Below the pieces are notes generated by a model. That model was given only the letters and a program-made list of their open reading frames with translations, did no database searches and was not told the DNA's origin. A DNA stretch of 7,685 nucleotides from Thermoflexales bacterium (GTDB lineage: Bacteria > Chloroflexota > Anaerolineae > Fen-1058): the NCBI GenBank assembly GCA_016931085.1, contig JAFGFO010000169.1, forward strand, positions 1 to 7,685, read 5' to 3'. A program made the translations under genes and the position numbers. Shown piece by piece: positions 1 to 7,100 of the stretch (the first letter of the stretch is position 1; every line of letters begins with the position of its first letter).

Positions 1-19
1 CCGCCCTACGAAAATGAGG

Positions 20-57
20 CGCGCAAAATCGCGAACATCACGCCTGAATTTTGCGCG
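20..57. repeat. 10-bp perfect inverted repeat upstream of the operon promoter
   Basis: The arms CGCGCAAAAT (20-29) and ATTTTGCGCG (48-57) are exact reverse complements separated by 18 bases. A second, smaller inverted repeat follows directly: GAAGAA (57-62) against TTCTTC (70-75). No T-run follows the large repeat, so it does not look like a standard intrinsic terminator. It lies about 75 bases upstream of the -10 element at 133-138, so it could be an operator or the end structure of an upstream transcript. The repeat is seen directly; its role is unknown. Confidence 0.5.
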
Positions 58-129
58 AAGAAAAACGTATTCTTCATCGCTGCTGAGCGATGCTCCCTTC
101 TGTCAAAACAACCGGACTTGGGCTTTCTG

Positions 130-138
130 TGATATAAT
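130..138 (+). promoter_or_regulatory. Extended -10 promoter for the NERD-rtcA-rnz cluster
   Basis: The sequence TGATATAAT matches the extended -10 consensus TGnTATAAT exactly (TG at 130-131, TATAAT at 133-138). No good -35 box lies at 16-18 bases spacing; TTGGGC at 118-123 is too close. Extended -10 promoters often lack a strong -35. A transcript would start near 145, giving a leader of about 60 bases before the ATG at 204. The five genes downstream are closely packed and no other clear promoter appears before 3974, so this probably drives the whole cluster. Confidence 0.6.
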
Positions 139-203
139 CTACACAACTGGCGCGGCGCCGCGTGGCGGGCGCCAACACGTCACTGTTTGCCCGGAGGATG
201 GCG

Positions 204-947
204 ATGCACGTAATAGATGGCTCCAAGTTAAGCATAGGCAGCGAGCACAAGGCGAGCCAAGAGGTCAAGACCTTTGTCAAGATCATCCAGCCGCTGCTCG
301 ACGATCGTTTCGCGCTCGTCCACACCTTGAGCGCCGGGCGACGGGGAGTGGTAGACGCCCTGCTGGTGGGACCGCACGGAGCGTTGGTCATGAAGGTAGA
401 CGGCAGCTCAGGTCGCTATCGCTGCCTGGGCGATAGCTGGTACAGTTGGGACCAAAAGGCCCAAGATTTCTCGGAGCTGGCTCAAAACCCGATTGATGAG
501 CTAAAGCGCAGCCTGGAGTTTGTCGAAGCTACTCTGCAAGCCCAGGGGATGGGCGCCAAGGTGCCCACGCAGGGGGTAGTCGTCTTTGTCGACAAAAAGC
601 TGCAAGTGGAACACATGGAGCCGGCCGTCCCCTTGGTCACGCGGGATAAGCTCAAGCCCCTGGCGGCTGAGTTGATGGACTCGCCTGTTTACATTGAAAC
701 GCGCGAGATCGAGAAGGTGTTGTCTGTCTTTGGCGCGCGAGCGCACATCGCACCCGCGCGGCAGTCTCCCGCGCCGGAAGCCAGCCTCGAGGATGGGACG
801 TCGCCGGGCATGGCCCACTCGTCTGGCTGGATGCAGCAGAACGGCCCGTTCGGCCTCAAGCGCTGGCAATTCCTGGCGCTACTGGTCTTGTTCCTGGCAA
901 ATATGTGTGTCCTGGGCCTGGGGCTGTACCTGGTGCTTTTTGCTTAA
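204..947 (+). CDS. NERD-like (nuclease-related) domain protein with C-terminal membrane anchor
   Basis: Predicted protein of 247 residues. The ATG at 204 is chosen because GGAGG (193-197) lies six bases upstream; a GTG at 162 and an ATG at 198 are in frame but poorly placed for this site. Residues about 12-130 resemble the NERD domain: a conserved Asp (D51, in VVDALLVGPHG), a central strand GALVMKV (59-65), then SSGRY and a Trp-rich stretch (W79, W82). NERD proteins usually carry an E-x-K pair in that strand (GVFVIEVK type); here the equivalent positions are K64 and D66, so nuclease activity is doubtful. Residues about 222-247 form one hydrophobic segment ending at the C-terminus, so the protein is probably tail-anchored with a cytoplasmic domain. 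The rtcA gene starts seven bases after the stop, suggesting co-transcription. The fold assignment is by eye and moderately sure; the biological role is unknown. Confidence 0.75.
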   Translation: MHVIDGSKLSIGSEHKASQEVKTFVKIIQPLLDDRFALVHTLSAGRRGVVDALLVGPHGALVMKVDGSSGRYRCLGDSWYSWDQKAQDFSELAQNPIDELKRSLEFVEATLQAQGMGAKVPTQGVVVFVDKKLQVEHMEPAVPLVTRDKLKPLAAELMDSPVYIETREIEKVLSVFGARAHIAPARQSPAPEASLEDGTSPGMAHSSGWMQQNGPFGLKRWQFLALLVLFLANMCVLGLGLYLVLFA

Positions 948-954
948 AAGTTTT

Positions 955-2055
955 ATGATCACGATTGACGGTTCGTATGGCGAGGGCGGCGGGCAGATCA
1001 TCCGCAGTGCGCTGGCGCTGGCAGCTCTGACTGGCCAGGAGCTACGCATCGAGGCGATCCGCGCCGGCCGCCAAAAACCCGGCCTGCAGGCCCAGCACCT
1101 GACTGCCGTGCGGGCGGCGGCAGCCGTGTGCGGCGCCGAGCTGCGCGGGGACGCGCTTGGCTCGCTGACGCTCGAATTCCACCCCGGTGGGCCGCCGCAG
1201 GCTGGCGAGTACCTGTTCGACGTGGCTCAGGCGCGCCAGGGCGGCAGCGCCGGCTCGGCGACGCTGGTCTTTCAAACCGTGTTCCTGCCGCTGGCGCTCT
1301 CTGGCGAAGCGAGTAGTCTAACCATCCGAGGGGGAACCCACGTCCCGTGGAGCCCGCCGTTGCCTTACCTCCGGCACGTCTTTTTGCCAATGGTGTGGCG
1401 GCTGGGTCTGCGGGCCGAGGCCACGCTCAAGCGCTATGGCTGGTACCCGGCCGGGGGGGGAGAGGCGGAATTTAGGGTTTCAGGTTCCAAGTTGCAGGTT
1501 TCAGCTTCCGGGGCGCAGGGTTCAGATGCCCAGTCTCGGATTGCCGGTTTTGACCTCACCGAACGGGGGGAGTTGAAACAGGTCCAGGGTGTGGCAGCCG
1601 TGTCGAATCTGCCTAGTCACATCGCCCAGCGCATGGCCAACCGGGCCGTCAACGTGCTCAAGGCGACTAAGGTCGAGCCGGTCAAGGTTGAAGCGGCACA
1701 CGTGGAAGCGGACGGGCCCGGTGTGGGCATCTTTTTGTTTGCCGAATACCAACACGGCGTGGCTGGCTTTTGCGCCTACGGGCGTAAGGGCTTGCCGGCC
1801 GAGAAGGTGGCCGACGAAGCTTGCCAGGCCCTGTTGGCACATCATCAGAGTGGGGCGGCGACCGATCCCCACCTGGCCGATCAGTTGATACTTGCCGCGG
1901 TCCTGACCGCCGGCGCGGCGCACTGGACTACCAGTTGCATCACCCAGCATCTGCTCACCAACGCATGGGTGACACAGCAGTTCATCCCGTGCCACATTCA
2001 AGTGACCGGCGGGGAAGGCCAGCCGGGTGACGTGAGGCTGACGAGCGATGTTTGA
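955..2055 (+). CDS. rtcA: RNA 3'-terminal phosphate cyclase
   Basis: RtcA converts an RNA 3'-phosphate to a 2',3'-cyclic phosphate using ATP, through a covalent enzyme-AMP intermediate on a histidine. The 366-residue product shows the family landmarks in order: DGSYGEGGGQIIRSAL (5-20), RAGRQKPGLQ (36-45), RGGTHVPWSPP (125-135), the RTC signature YGWYPAGGGE (161-170), ERGELKQV (203-210), HLADQ (306-310) and QHLLTN (331-336). H332 corresponds to the catalytic His of E. coli RtcA (His309 as I recall). The frame is open back to 694, but homology begins at the ATG at 955, seven bases after the preceding stop. No clear Shine-Dalgarno is seen there, so translation may be coupled. Family members are usually about 340 residues; the excess lies mainly in a 7-residue repeat around 175-195. 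The 3' end overlaps rnz by 8 bases. The motifs needed for activity appear intact. Confidence 0.96.
   Translation: MITIDGSYGEGGGQIIRSALALAALTGQELRIEAIRAGRQKPGLQAQHLTAVRAAAAVCGAELRGDALGSLTLEFHPGGPPQAGEYLFDVAQARQGGSAGSATLVFQTVFLPLALSGEASSLTIRGGTHVPWSPPLPYLRHVFLPMVWRLGLRAEATLKRYGWYPAGGGEAEFRVSGSKLQVSASGAQGSDAQSRIAGFDLTERGELKQVQGVAAVSNLPSHIAQRMANRAVNVLKATKVEPVKVEAAHVEADGPGVGIFLFAEYQHGVAGFCAYGRKGLPAEKVADEACQALLAHHQSGAATDPHLADQLILAAVLTAGAAHWTTSCITQHLLTNAWVTQQFIPCHIQVTGGEGQPGDVRLTSDV
1476..1525 (+). repeat. 21-bp (7-residue) tandem minirepeat inside rtcA
   Basis: Two adjacent 21-base units (1476-1496 and 1497-1517) agree at 16 of 21 positions. Both start GGTTTCAG, share TTCC in the middle and end in GCA. 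A third, decayed copy starts at 1518 (GGGTTCAG). The period is a multiple of three, so the rtcA frame is kept and the repeat is read as VSGSKLQ then VSASGAQ (residues 175-188). It sits between the GGGE signature and the conserved LTERGEL segment, probably in a surface loop. I recall similar KLQVS/KFQVS-type heptad repeats scattered through genes and spacers of several environmental phyla, which suggests a small dispersed repeat element; that is recollection, not a search. Confidence 0.75.
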
Positions 2056-3091
2056 AATCGTGTTTTTGGGCACCTCTGCATCGGCACCTTCAGTCCATCG
2101 TGGGCTGTCGGCGCAGCTCGTGCTGTATCGCAGTTACCGTTTCTTGATCGACTGCGGCGAGGGGACGCAGCGCCAATTGCTCAAGAGCGGCTTGGGCTTT
2201 AGGAAGCTGGATCGCATCTTGCTGACGCACGGCCACCTCGACCACATCTTGGGCCTGGCCGGGCTGCTCAGCACCTTTATGCGCTGGGAGACGATTGAAA
2301 AAATGGACGTTTATGGTGGTCGGCAGGCGCTCGACCGCGTGCGCGATCTGCTCTACCGGGTCGTGCTGCGCGGCGTCAAGCCGCCCATGCCGCTGATCTT
2401 TAACGAGATCAAGCCTGGCCCGTTGATGGGAGACGATCTGTTCGAGCTGTCGGCTTTTCCGGTCATCCATCGCGGTGCCCAGGGCTGCTTTGGCTACTTG
2501 TTTCGAGAAAAAGCGCGCCGGCCGTTTTTGGCCGAGCAGGCCGAGGCGTTGGGCGTGCCATACGGGCCGGAACGTAAATTGCTGGTGAGCGGCCAGGCCA
2601 TTAGCCTGGCGGATGGGCGCACGATTCACCCAGGCGATGTTTTGGGGCCGGAAATCAAGGGCACTAGCCTGGCCGTGGTTGGCGACGCCGGGCGCACGGA
2701 CGACTTGGTCCCATACGTGCAAGGTGTCGATGCGCTGGTCATCGAGGCGACCTATCTCGCGGCGGAAAGCGACATGGCCGCCGAATATGGCCACCTGACG
2801 GCCAGCCAGGCGGCCCAGTTGGCACTGGAAGCCAGTGTCGGACAGTTAATCCTGACTCACGTCTCGCGGCGCTACCACGAGCGCGACGTGCTGGCCGAGG
2901 CGCAAGGCATCTTCCCCCAGACCGCAGTCGCTCGCGATTTCGATCGTTACGCGACCAGTCGAGAGGGGACGAAACTCGTCAGCCCCGATGCAGTAAAGAC
3001 GCAAAGTTTCGCGTCTCTATCCACGAACAAGGAGATAAGCGATGACGATACGCAGAGCGAGTGTATTGGAATTGGCGACGGCGGCTTATGA
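2048..3091 (+). CDS. rnz: Ribonuclease Z (tRNA 3' endonuclease)
   Basis: RNase Z is a zinc-dependent metallo-beta-lactamase-fold endonuclease that removes 3' trailers from tRNA precursors. The 347-residue product begins with the typical MFEIVFLGTSASAPSVHRG. It contains the zinc-binding HGHLDH motif (61-66), a further ligand H141 (FPVIHRG), D213 (VVGDAGRT), H249 (HLTASQAAQ) and H271 (LILTHVSRRY). All metal ligands I would expect are present, so it should be active. The ATG at 2048 overlaps the end of rtcA by 8 bases; GAGG at 2034-2037 may serve as ribosome-binding site, and the overlap suggests translational coupling. The conserved part ends near residue 303 (DFDRYAT), about the usual family length. 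The last 44 residues look like read-through of a spacer: they cover two hairpins and the ribosome-binding site of the next gene, and overlap that gene by 50 bases. Confidence 0.95.
   Translation: MFEIVFLGTSASAPSVHRGLSAQLVLYRSYRFLIDCGEGTQRQLLKSGLGFRKLDRILLTHGHLDHILGLAGLLSTFMRWETIEKMDVYGGRQALDRVRDLLYRVVLRGVKPPMPLIFNEIKPGPLMGDDLFELSAFPVIHRGAQGCFGYLFREKARRPFLAEQAEALGVPYGPERKLLVSGQAISLADGRTIHPGDVLGPEIKGTSLAVVGDAGRTDDLVPYVQGVDALVIEATYLAAESDMAAEYGHLTASQAAQLALEASVGQLILTHVSRRYHERDVLAEAQGIFPQTAVARDFDRYATSREGTKLVSPDAVKTQSFASLSTNKEISDDDTQSECIGIGDGGL
2965..2986 (+). other. Potential RNA hairpin in the 3' end of rnz
   Basis: GACGA (2968-2972) pairs with TCGTC (2976-2980) across a 3-base loop. GGG (2965-2967) can extend the stem with CCC (2983-2985) around a two-base bulge. 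It lies just after the end of the conserved RNase Z region, where a stop codon would be expected in most homologues. It may be a processing or stability element between rnz and the next gene. No T-run follows, so it is not a standard terminator. Confidence 0.4.
2997..3016 (+). other. 6-bp inverted repeat just before the zinc-ribbon gene
   Basis: AGACGC (2997-3002) and GCGTCT (3011-3016) are perfect reverse complements around an 8-base loop, ending 12 bases before the AAGGAG ribosome-binding site at 3029-3034. It could be an operator or an mRNA stem affecting initiation of the gene at 3042. Ribosomes finishing rnz would pass through it, because the rnz frame stays open to 3091. Confidence 0.4.
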
Positions 3092-3335
3092 ACTGGACGC
3101 CAGCGTGACCCGCGGCCGCTTGCGGCGCTTGGCCAACGGCGGGTGGGGTGTTGACGGTACGCCGATCCAAGACTGGTTAGCTCGTTACGATGGGCAGGAA
3201 ATCGTGTTGATTGCCGCCTCGCTGGATGATCCACGCGATGTAGCCAGCCGCGTGTGCCCACGCTGTGGGCACGATTACCAGGGTGCCTACTGCCCGCGCT
3301 GCCACGAGGCACGCATGCGGCTGCGCGGGATATAG
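3042..3335 (+). CDS. Small zinc-ribbon protein, function unknown
   Basis: Predicted protein of 97 residues. The start is well supported: AAGGAG (3029-3034) lies seven bases before the ATG. The C-terminus carries two zinc knuckles, CPRCG (C72, C75) and CPRC (C84, C87), eight residues apart, a typical four-Cys zinc ribbon of the kind that binds nucleic acid or stabilises protein contacts. The first 60 residues look like a small alpha/beta unit: a helix around ASVLELATAAYELD, a basic stretch RGRLRRLANGG, then WLARYDGQEIVLIAAS. I do not recognise a named family for that part. The gene starts inside the last 50 bases of rnz and ends 28 bases before the FHA gene, so it probably belongs to the same transcript. 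It is a real gene on start signal, motif and spacing; a role in RNA binding would be a guess. Confidence 0.8.
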   Translation: MTIRRASVLELATAAYELDASVTRGRLRRLANGGWGVDGTPIQDWLARYDGQEIVLIAASLDDPRDVASRVCPRCGHDYQGAYCPRCHEARMRLRGI

Positions 3336-3363
3336 GGGTTGAGGTTGAGCTTAGGAGATAGCT

Positions 3364-3945
3364 ATGAGCCCTATACGACTCGTCATACGTCAGGGGCCTG
3401 GGGCCGGCCAGGCGATCGAGGCGCAGCAGCCTGTCTTGACCATCGGGCGTTCCAGGGAAAACGACCTGCACGTTGACGACCCACAGATTTCACGCCACCA
3501 CGCCCGCCTGATCCAGCAAGGCACGGCTTATGTGCTGGAGGACCTGGGCAGCACGAACGGCACATTCGTGAACAACCAGCGCCTTAGCGCGCCTGCCACT
3601 ATCCAGCCCGGCGACATGATCCGGCTTGGCAATAACGTGCTCATGGACGTCCAGGCTCCGCCCCCGGCGGTGCAGCCCATGACGCCTCCGCTGAGCGCTG
3701 CGCCCCCACTGCCCTCTTCTCGACACTCGTACGCACCGCCCCCGCCAGCACCGGCGGCCTGGGAACCCGAGCGCCCAGGCCACCCCCTTCGCAACCTGGC
3801 CATAGGCTGTGGTCTCTTGCTGGTCTTGATGGTCTGCATGCTGGCGGTCGCGTTCTTGCTCTATTGGTTCGCGCCGCCTGAGCTGGCGGGGCCGATCTGC
3901 GACATCGTCCGCCCGCTGCCCCTGATAGGCGCGGTCTGCCCCTGA
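3364..3945 (+). CDS. FHA-domain protein with C-terminal transmembrane segment
   Basis: Predicted protein of 193 residues, with AGGAG (3353-3357) six bases before the ATG. Residues about 4-96 form a forkhead-associated domain, which binds phosphothreonine peptides. The hallmark residues are present: GRS (28-30), SRHHA (43-47) and LGSTNGTFVN (61-70), so ligand binding should be intact. A linker rich in Pro and Ala (99-141) leads to one strong hydrophobic segment (about 145-168) and a short tail with two Cys (C179, C192). The likely topology is a cytoplasmic FHA domain tethered to the membrane, with a tail of about 25 residues outside. FHA proteins usually work with Ser/Thr kinases; none is encoded in this window, so the partner is unknown. 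It is the last gene of the cluster, and no clear terminator follows. Confidence 0.92.
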   Translation: MSPIRLVIRQGPGAGQAIEAQQPVLTIGRSRENDLHVDDPQISRHHARLIQQGTAYVLEDLGSTNGTFVNNQRLSAPATIQPGDMIRLGNNVLMDVQAPPPAVQPMTPPLSAAPPLPSSRHSYAPPPPAPAAWEPERPGHPLRNLAIGCGLLLVLMVCMLAVAFLLYWFAPPELAGPICDIVRPLPLIGAVCP

Positions 3946-3973
3946 GCGGGCCAACGAGAGAGGCGAGAAATAT

Positions 3974-4001
3974 TTGACAACCGGGCAATTGGTGCTAAAA
4001 T
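3974..4001 (+). promoter_or_regulatory. Near-consensus sigma-70-type promoter for the surface-protein gene
   Basis: TTGACA (3974-3979, perfect -35) is followed after 16 bases by TAAAAT (3996-4001, five of six matches to TATAAT). TG at 3993-3994 adds an extended -10. The predicted start is near 4008, about 180 bases before the ATG at 4188. This is the best promoter in the window. It lies in a non-coding gap, which supports separate transcription of the large secreted protein. Confidence 0.75.
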
Positions 4002-4007
4002 TACCTG

Positions 4008-4187
4008 CAGCCTTTATCGAGACCATTCCTGCCACACAACAACGGCAAGCACTCGTATCGCCCAGGCTGTGTTGTTAAGCCAGACCTGCAAGTTCGCAGT
4101 GGTTAGTTCGTCAACACAGTATTGAAGCACTGCTCGGATGCTTCAGGTGCCGTGTTTTCGTTGAGGACCACCCGGAGAGGTGTTGCT
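4008..4187 (+). promoter_or_regulatory. Long 5' leader with competing inverted repeats
   Basis: The leader contains CTGTGTTG (4067-4074), which pairs perfectly with CAACACAG (4112-4119). The overlapping GTTGTT (4071-4076) can instead pair with AACAAC (4038-4043), so two structures exclude each other. Within the first loop, CTGC (4086-4089) can pair with GCAG (4096-4099). A further hairpin, TGAAGCA (4123-4129) with TGCTTCA (4139-4145), ends 28 bases before the purine-rich ribosome-binding site (GGAGAGG, 4174-4180). I could not match it to a known riboswitch class. The pairings are seen in the sequence; a regulatory role is inferred. Confidence 0.4.
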
Positions 4188-7100
4188 ATGTCAAAACACC
4201 GGTCACTTCCCTCCTACGTCAAGGATGCGCCATTCGGAAATGGTGCGCCATTCATATTTTTGTTGATCGGCCTGGCCTTGTCCCTCCTCGCCAGTCCAAG
4301 CCCGGTCGCCGCCTACATCCCGACCGGCTACCAGGAGTATTACGTCAACGGCTACGAGGAGCACCTGTGGCGCATGTACATGGCCATCAACGACAACCAT
4401 ACTGACCCCGCCCTCACTCCCGGTAACATTTGCTCGACCGTCAGCCTGGTGGCGACGGCCAATTACCAGGTGATCTATTACGATCACTGGGAGGATGGCT
4501 ACGAGTCGGACCTGTTCAACCCGGTCCAAGCCACCACCGAGGTCTACGGCGACGGGGTTACCGGCAACGGCGGGACAGGCACCGACATCCTGGTGGCTGG
4601 CGACGACATCAACCTGGTCAGCGTCAACAGCGGCGCCACCAAGCACAGCTATGTGCCGGTCAATCCCAACCGCAACCCGGCCCAGATCCGCTACGATGGC
4701 GGCGACCGCGTCATCTCGACCGGCGGGCCGGTGGCCCTGGCCCACGCGGTCTGGCCGTACAACGCCTCGTGGGTGGGCGACGCCTTCGAGATCTATTCGC
4801 GCCAGGCCCAGGAGGGGGCCTATTCCTACCGCCTGCCCATCGGCCAGGATCTGTACACCTTCGGCGGCGGCGACACCGGCAGCTACGGCGATTTTCGCGA
4901 CGTCTACCTCCAACTGCAAGCCTTCGAGGACAACACGACCGTCCTGATCGATAACGGGGCGCAGGCGGTCAACATGACACTCAACCGCGGGCAGACCTAT
5001 TCCAGCATGGGCTACATCGATTCCAGCCCCTACGCCAGCCTCACGATCAATTCGGGCACGCGCGTCCACGCCAACAAGGCGACCCAGGCCGTCCTGATCA
5101 CTGGCGCGGACGGCACCTACCAGGGCCGTTCGTTCACTGTGCTCTCGGACCGGCTGTGGGGCTCGGACTATGTCGTGCCGGTGCCCAGCGGCGCAGGCAC
5201 GGCCTCTCCGGCCGAGGTCTATCTCTCCAACCCCAACGACTTTCCGATCACGGTGAACGGCTACGACCGTTTTGCCTCGACCACCTTCGTCATCAGCCCG
5301 ACCGGCTATGTCAGCGCGACGGTGCCCTACTCGCGCAAGCGGCCCGGCAATGCCTACGTGCCGGGTGACTCGGCAGCGCGCTTCACCTCGGCCGACGGCG
5401 TGTTTGGCGTCTTTGTCGCCGCCGGCACCTCGGACAGCAACTACGACTGGGGCGCTTCGGGCATGCCCAGCCGCTACCTGACGCACGACTATTACGTCTC
5501 GTGGGCGCCGGGCTCGGATGCCGTTCCTCCCGCGAACAACGGCTCGCCGGTGTGGGTCACGCCGCTGGAAAACGACACCGTCTTTTTCGTGGACTATAAC
5601 ACCGCCAGCGGGCTGGACGGCGTCGTCGACGAGACCTTCGTGCTCGACGTGCTGGAGCAGCGGCGCGTCTTTGACCCCGACAACGACAACACCGGCATGC
5701 ACATCTGGGCCTCCAGCGAGTTCGCCGTCTTTTGGGGCGAGGATCCGCGCACAGCCGGCGTATATAATCCTTACCTCGACATCGGCCTGACGGTGCTGCC
5801 GGCGCGGCGCGAGTGGTTGGCGCCCATGCTGGCCCTGGACAAGACGGTCGCCCCCACCAGTTTGCCGATCTCTGGCGGCGCGGTCACCTTTACGCTGGTG
5901 GCGCAGGCGATCAATGCGTTCATGTCCAATGTGGACGTGACCGACACGCTGCCGGCCAACTGGAGCTATGTGGCAGGCAGCGCGCTCATCCAATATCCCG
6001 ATGGCAGCTCGGCCAGCCAGACCCCGGCCATTAGCGGCCAAACTCTGGCCTGGAATTTGTCATACGATCTGGACATCAACCAAAGCCTGACCATCACCTT
6101 CCAGGCCCAGACCAGCGCCGCCGGCAGTTACGACGACACCGCCTACGACGGTTTTGAGAACAATAGCTATAGCGGTGGAAGCGGCTGGGTCGGCAATTGG
6201 ACCGAAGTAGGCGAGATCGACGGAGTCGGCGCCGGCTTCGTGCGAGTCGTGGGAACGGAGATCGGCGGCACCCCCGCCTACACTCCCTGTCAGGGTAGCT
6301 ACCAACTGCGCATCTGGGATGACAGCCGTCGGATTTACCGGGTGGTCAACTTGAGCAGTTTCAGCGCACCCATCCTGCGCTTTATGCGGCGCTACATAGT
6401 CAGCTCGAACGACGAGAACTTTTTCCTGGAGATTTCCCCCGACAACTCCACGTGGACCCAGGTGCGCAACTGGGTCAACAACAGCGGCAACGAAAACACC
6501 TGGGTGGAAGAAATCATCGATCTTACTCCCTACAGATCAGCCACGACCTATATTCGCTTCAGCAGCCGACAAGCAGCTACCATGGAAGACACCGACCGGC
6601 TCTATATCGATCAGGTCAAGGTCTACGAAGGCGGGCTGCTCAATGTCAATCGCGGCGAGGCGAGCGGCATCGAACCCTACTCGGGAGCGCTCTTCAACCC
6701 CACCGACGAGGCGGTCGTGTACATCAGCCCGCTCAAGCTGACCAAGGCCGTCAACCGCAGCCAGGCTGAGATCGGCCACACGCTGGTCTATACGCTCAGC
6801 TACCAAAACACGAGTGCCACGAGTGACGCGACCAACGTGGTGCTGCGCGACTCGGTGCCCGTCCGCTACGTGACCTTCCTGTCTGCCACCGGCGGCGGCA
6901 CGTTTGACGCCGCCAGCGGCACGATCACCTGGTCGCTGGGCACGTTGGCGCCCCTCTCCAGCGACTCGGTCAGTTTCCAGGTGCAAGTGAACAGCTTTGG
7001 CAAAGACGGGCAGGTGATCAAAAACGTGGGGCGCATCGAGAGCGACGAGGCAGTCGAGACCCGCAGCAACGAGGTGCTCACCTTCCTCGTTGAGGCGCCC

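Noticed and set aside
3..17. Possible last codons of an upstream gene ending TGA at 15-17
   Set aside because: Only four codons are visible, so no coding claim can be supported.
694..954. Upstream extension of the rtcA frame
   Set aside because: It overlaps the NERD-like gene, encodes Arg/Ser/Trp-rich nonsense-like sequence, and RtcA homology begins at the ATG at 955.
1522..2794. Antisense open frames opposite rtcA and rnz (1522-2073 and 2090-2794)
   Set aside because: They mirror conserved enzymes and show no motif or start signal of their own.
3911..3951. GCCCGC/GCGGGC inverted repeat and CTGCCCCTGA direct repeat at the end of the FHA gene, as a terminator
   Set aside because: The 29-base loop is long, most of it is coding, and no T-run follows.
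4030..4145. Known riboswitch (c-di-GMP-I, cobalamin) in the leader
   Set aside because: The conserved core motifs of those classes are not present; only the generic stem layout is seen.
4203..6041. 612-codon antisense open frame
   Set aside because: It lies wholly opposite the secreted-protein gene, whose signal peptide, start site and repeats are clear. Its composition (rich in Arg, Val, Gly, Asp and His) is typical of an antisense shadow in GC-rich coding DNA.
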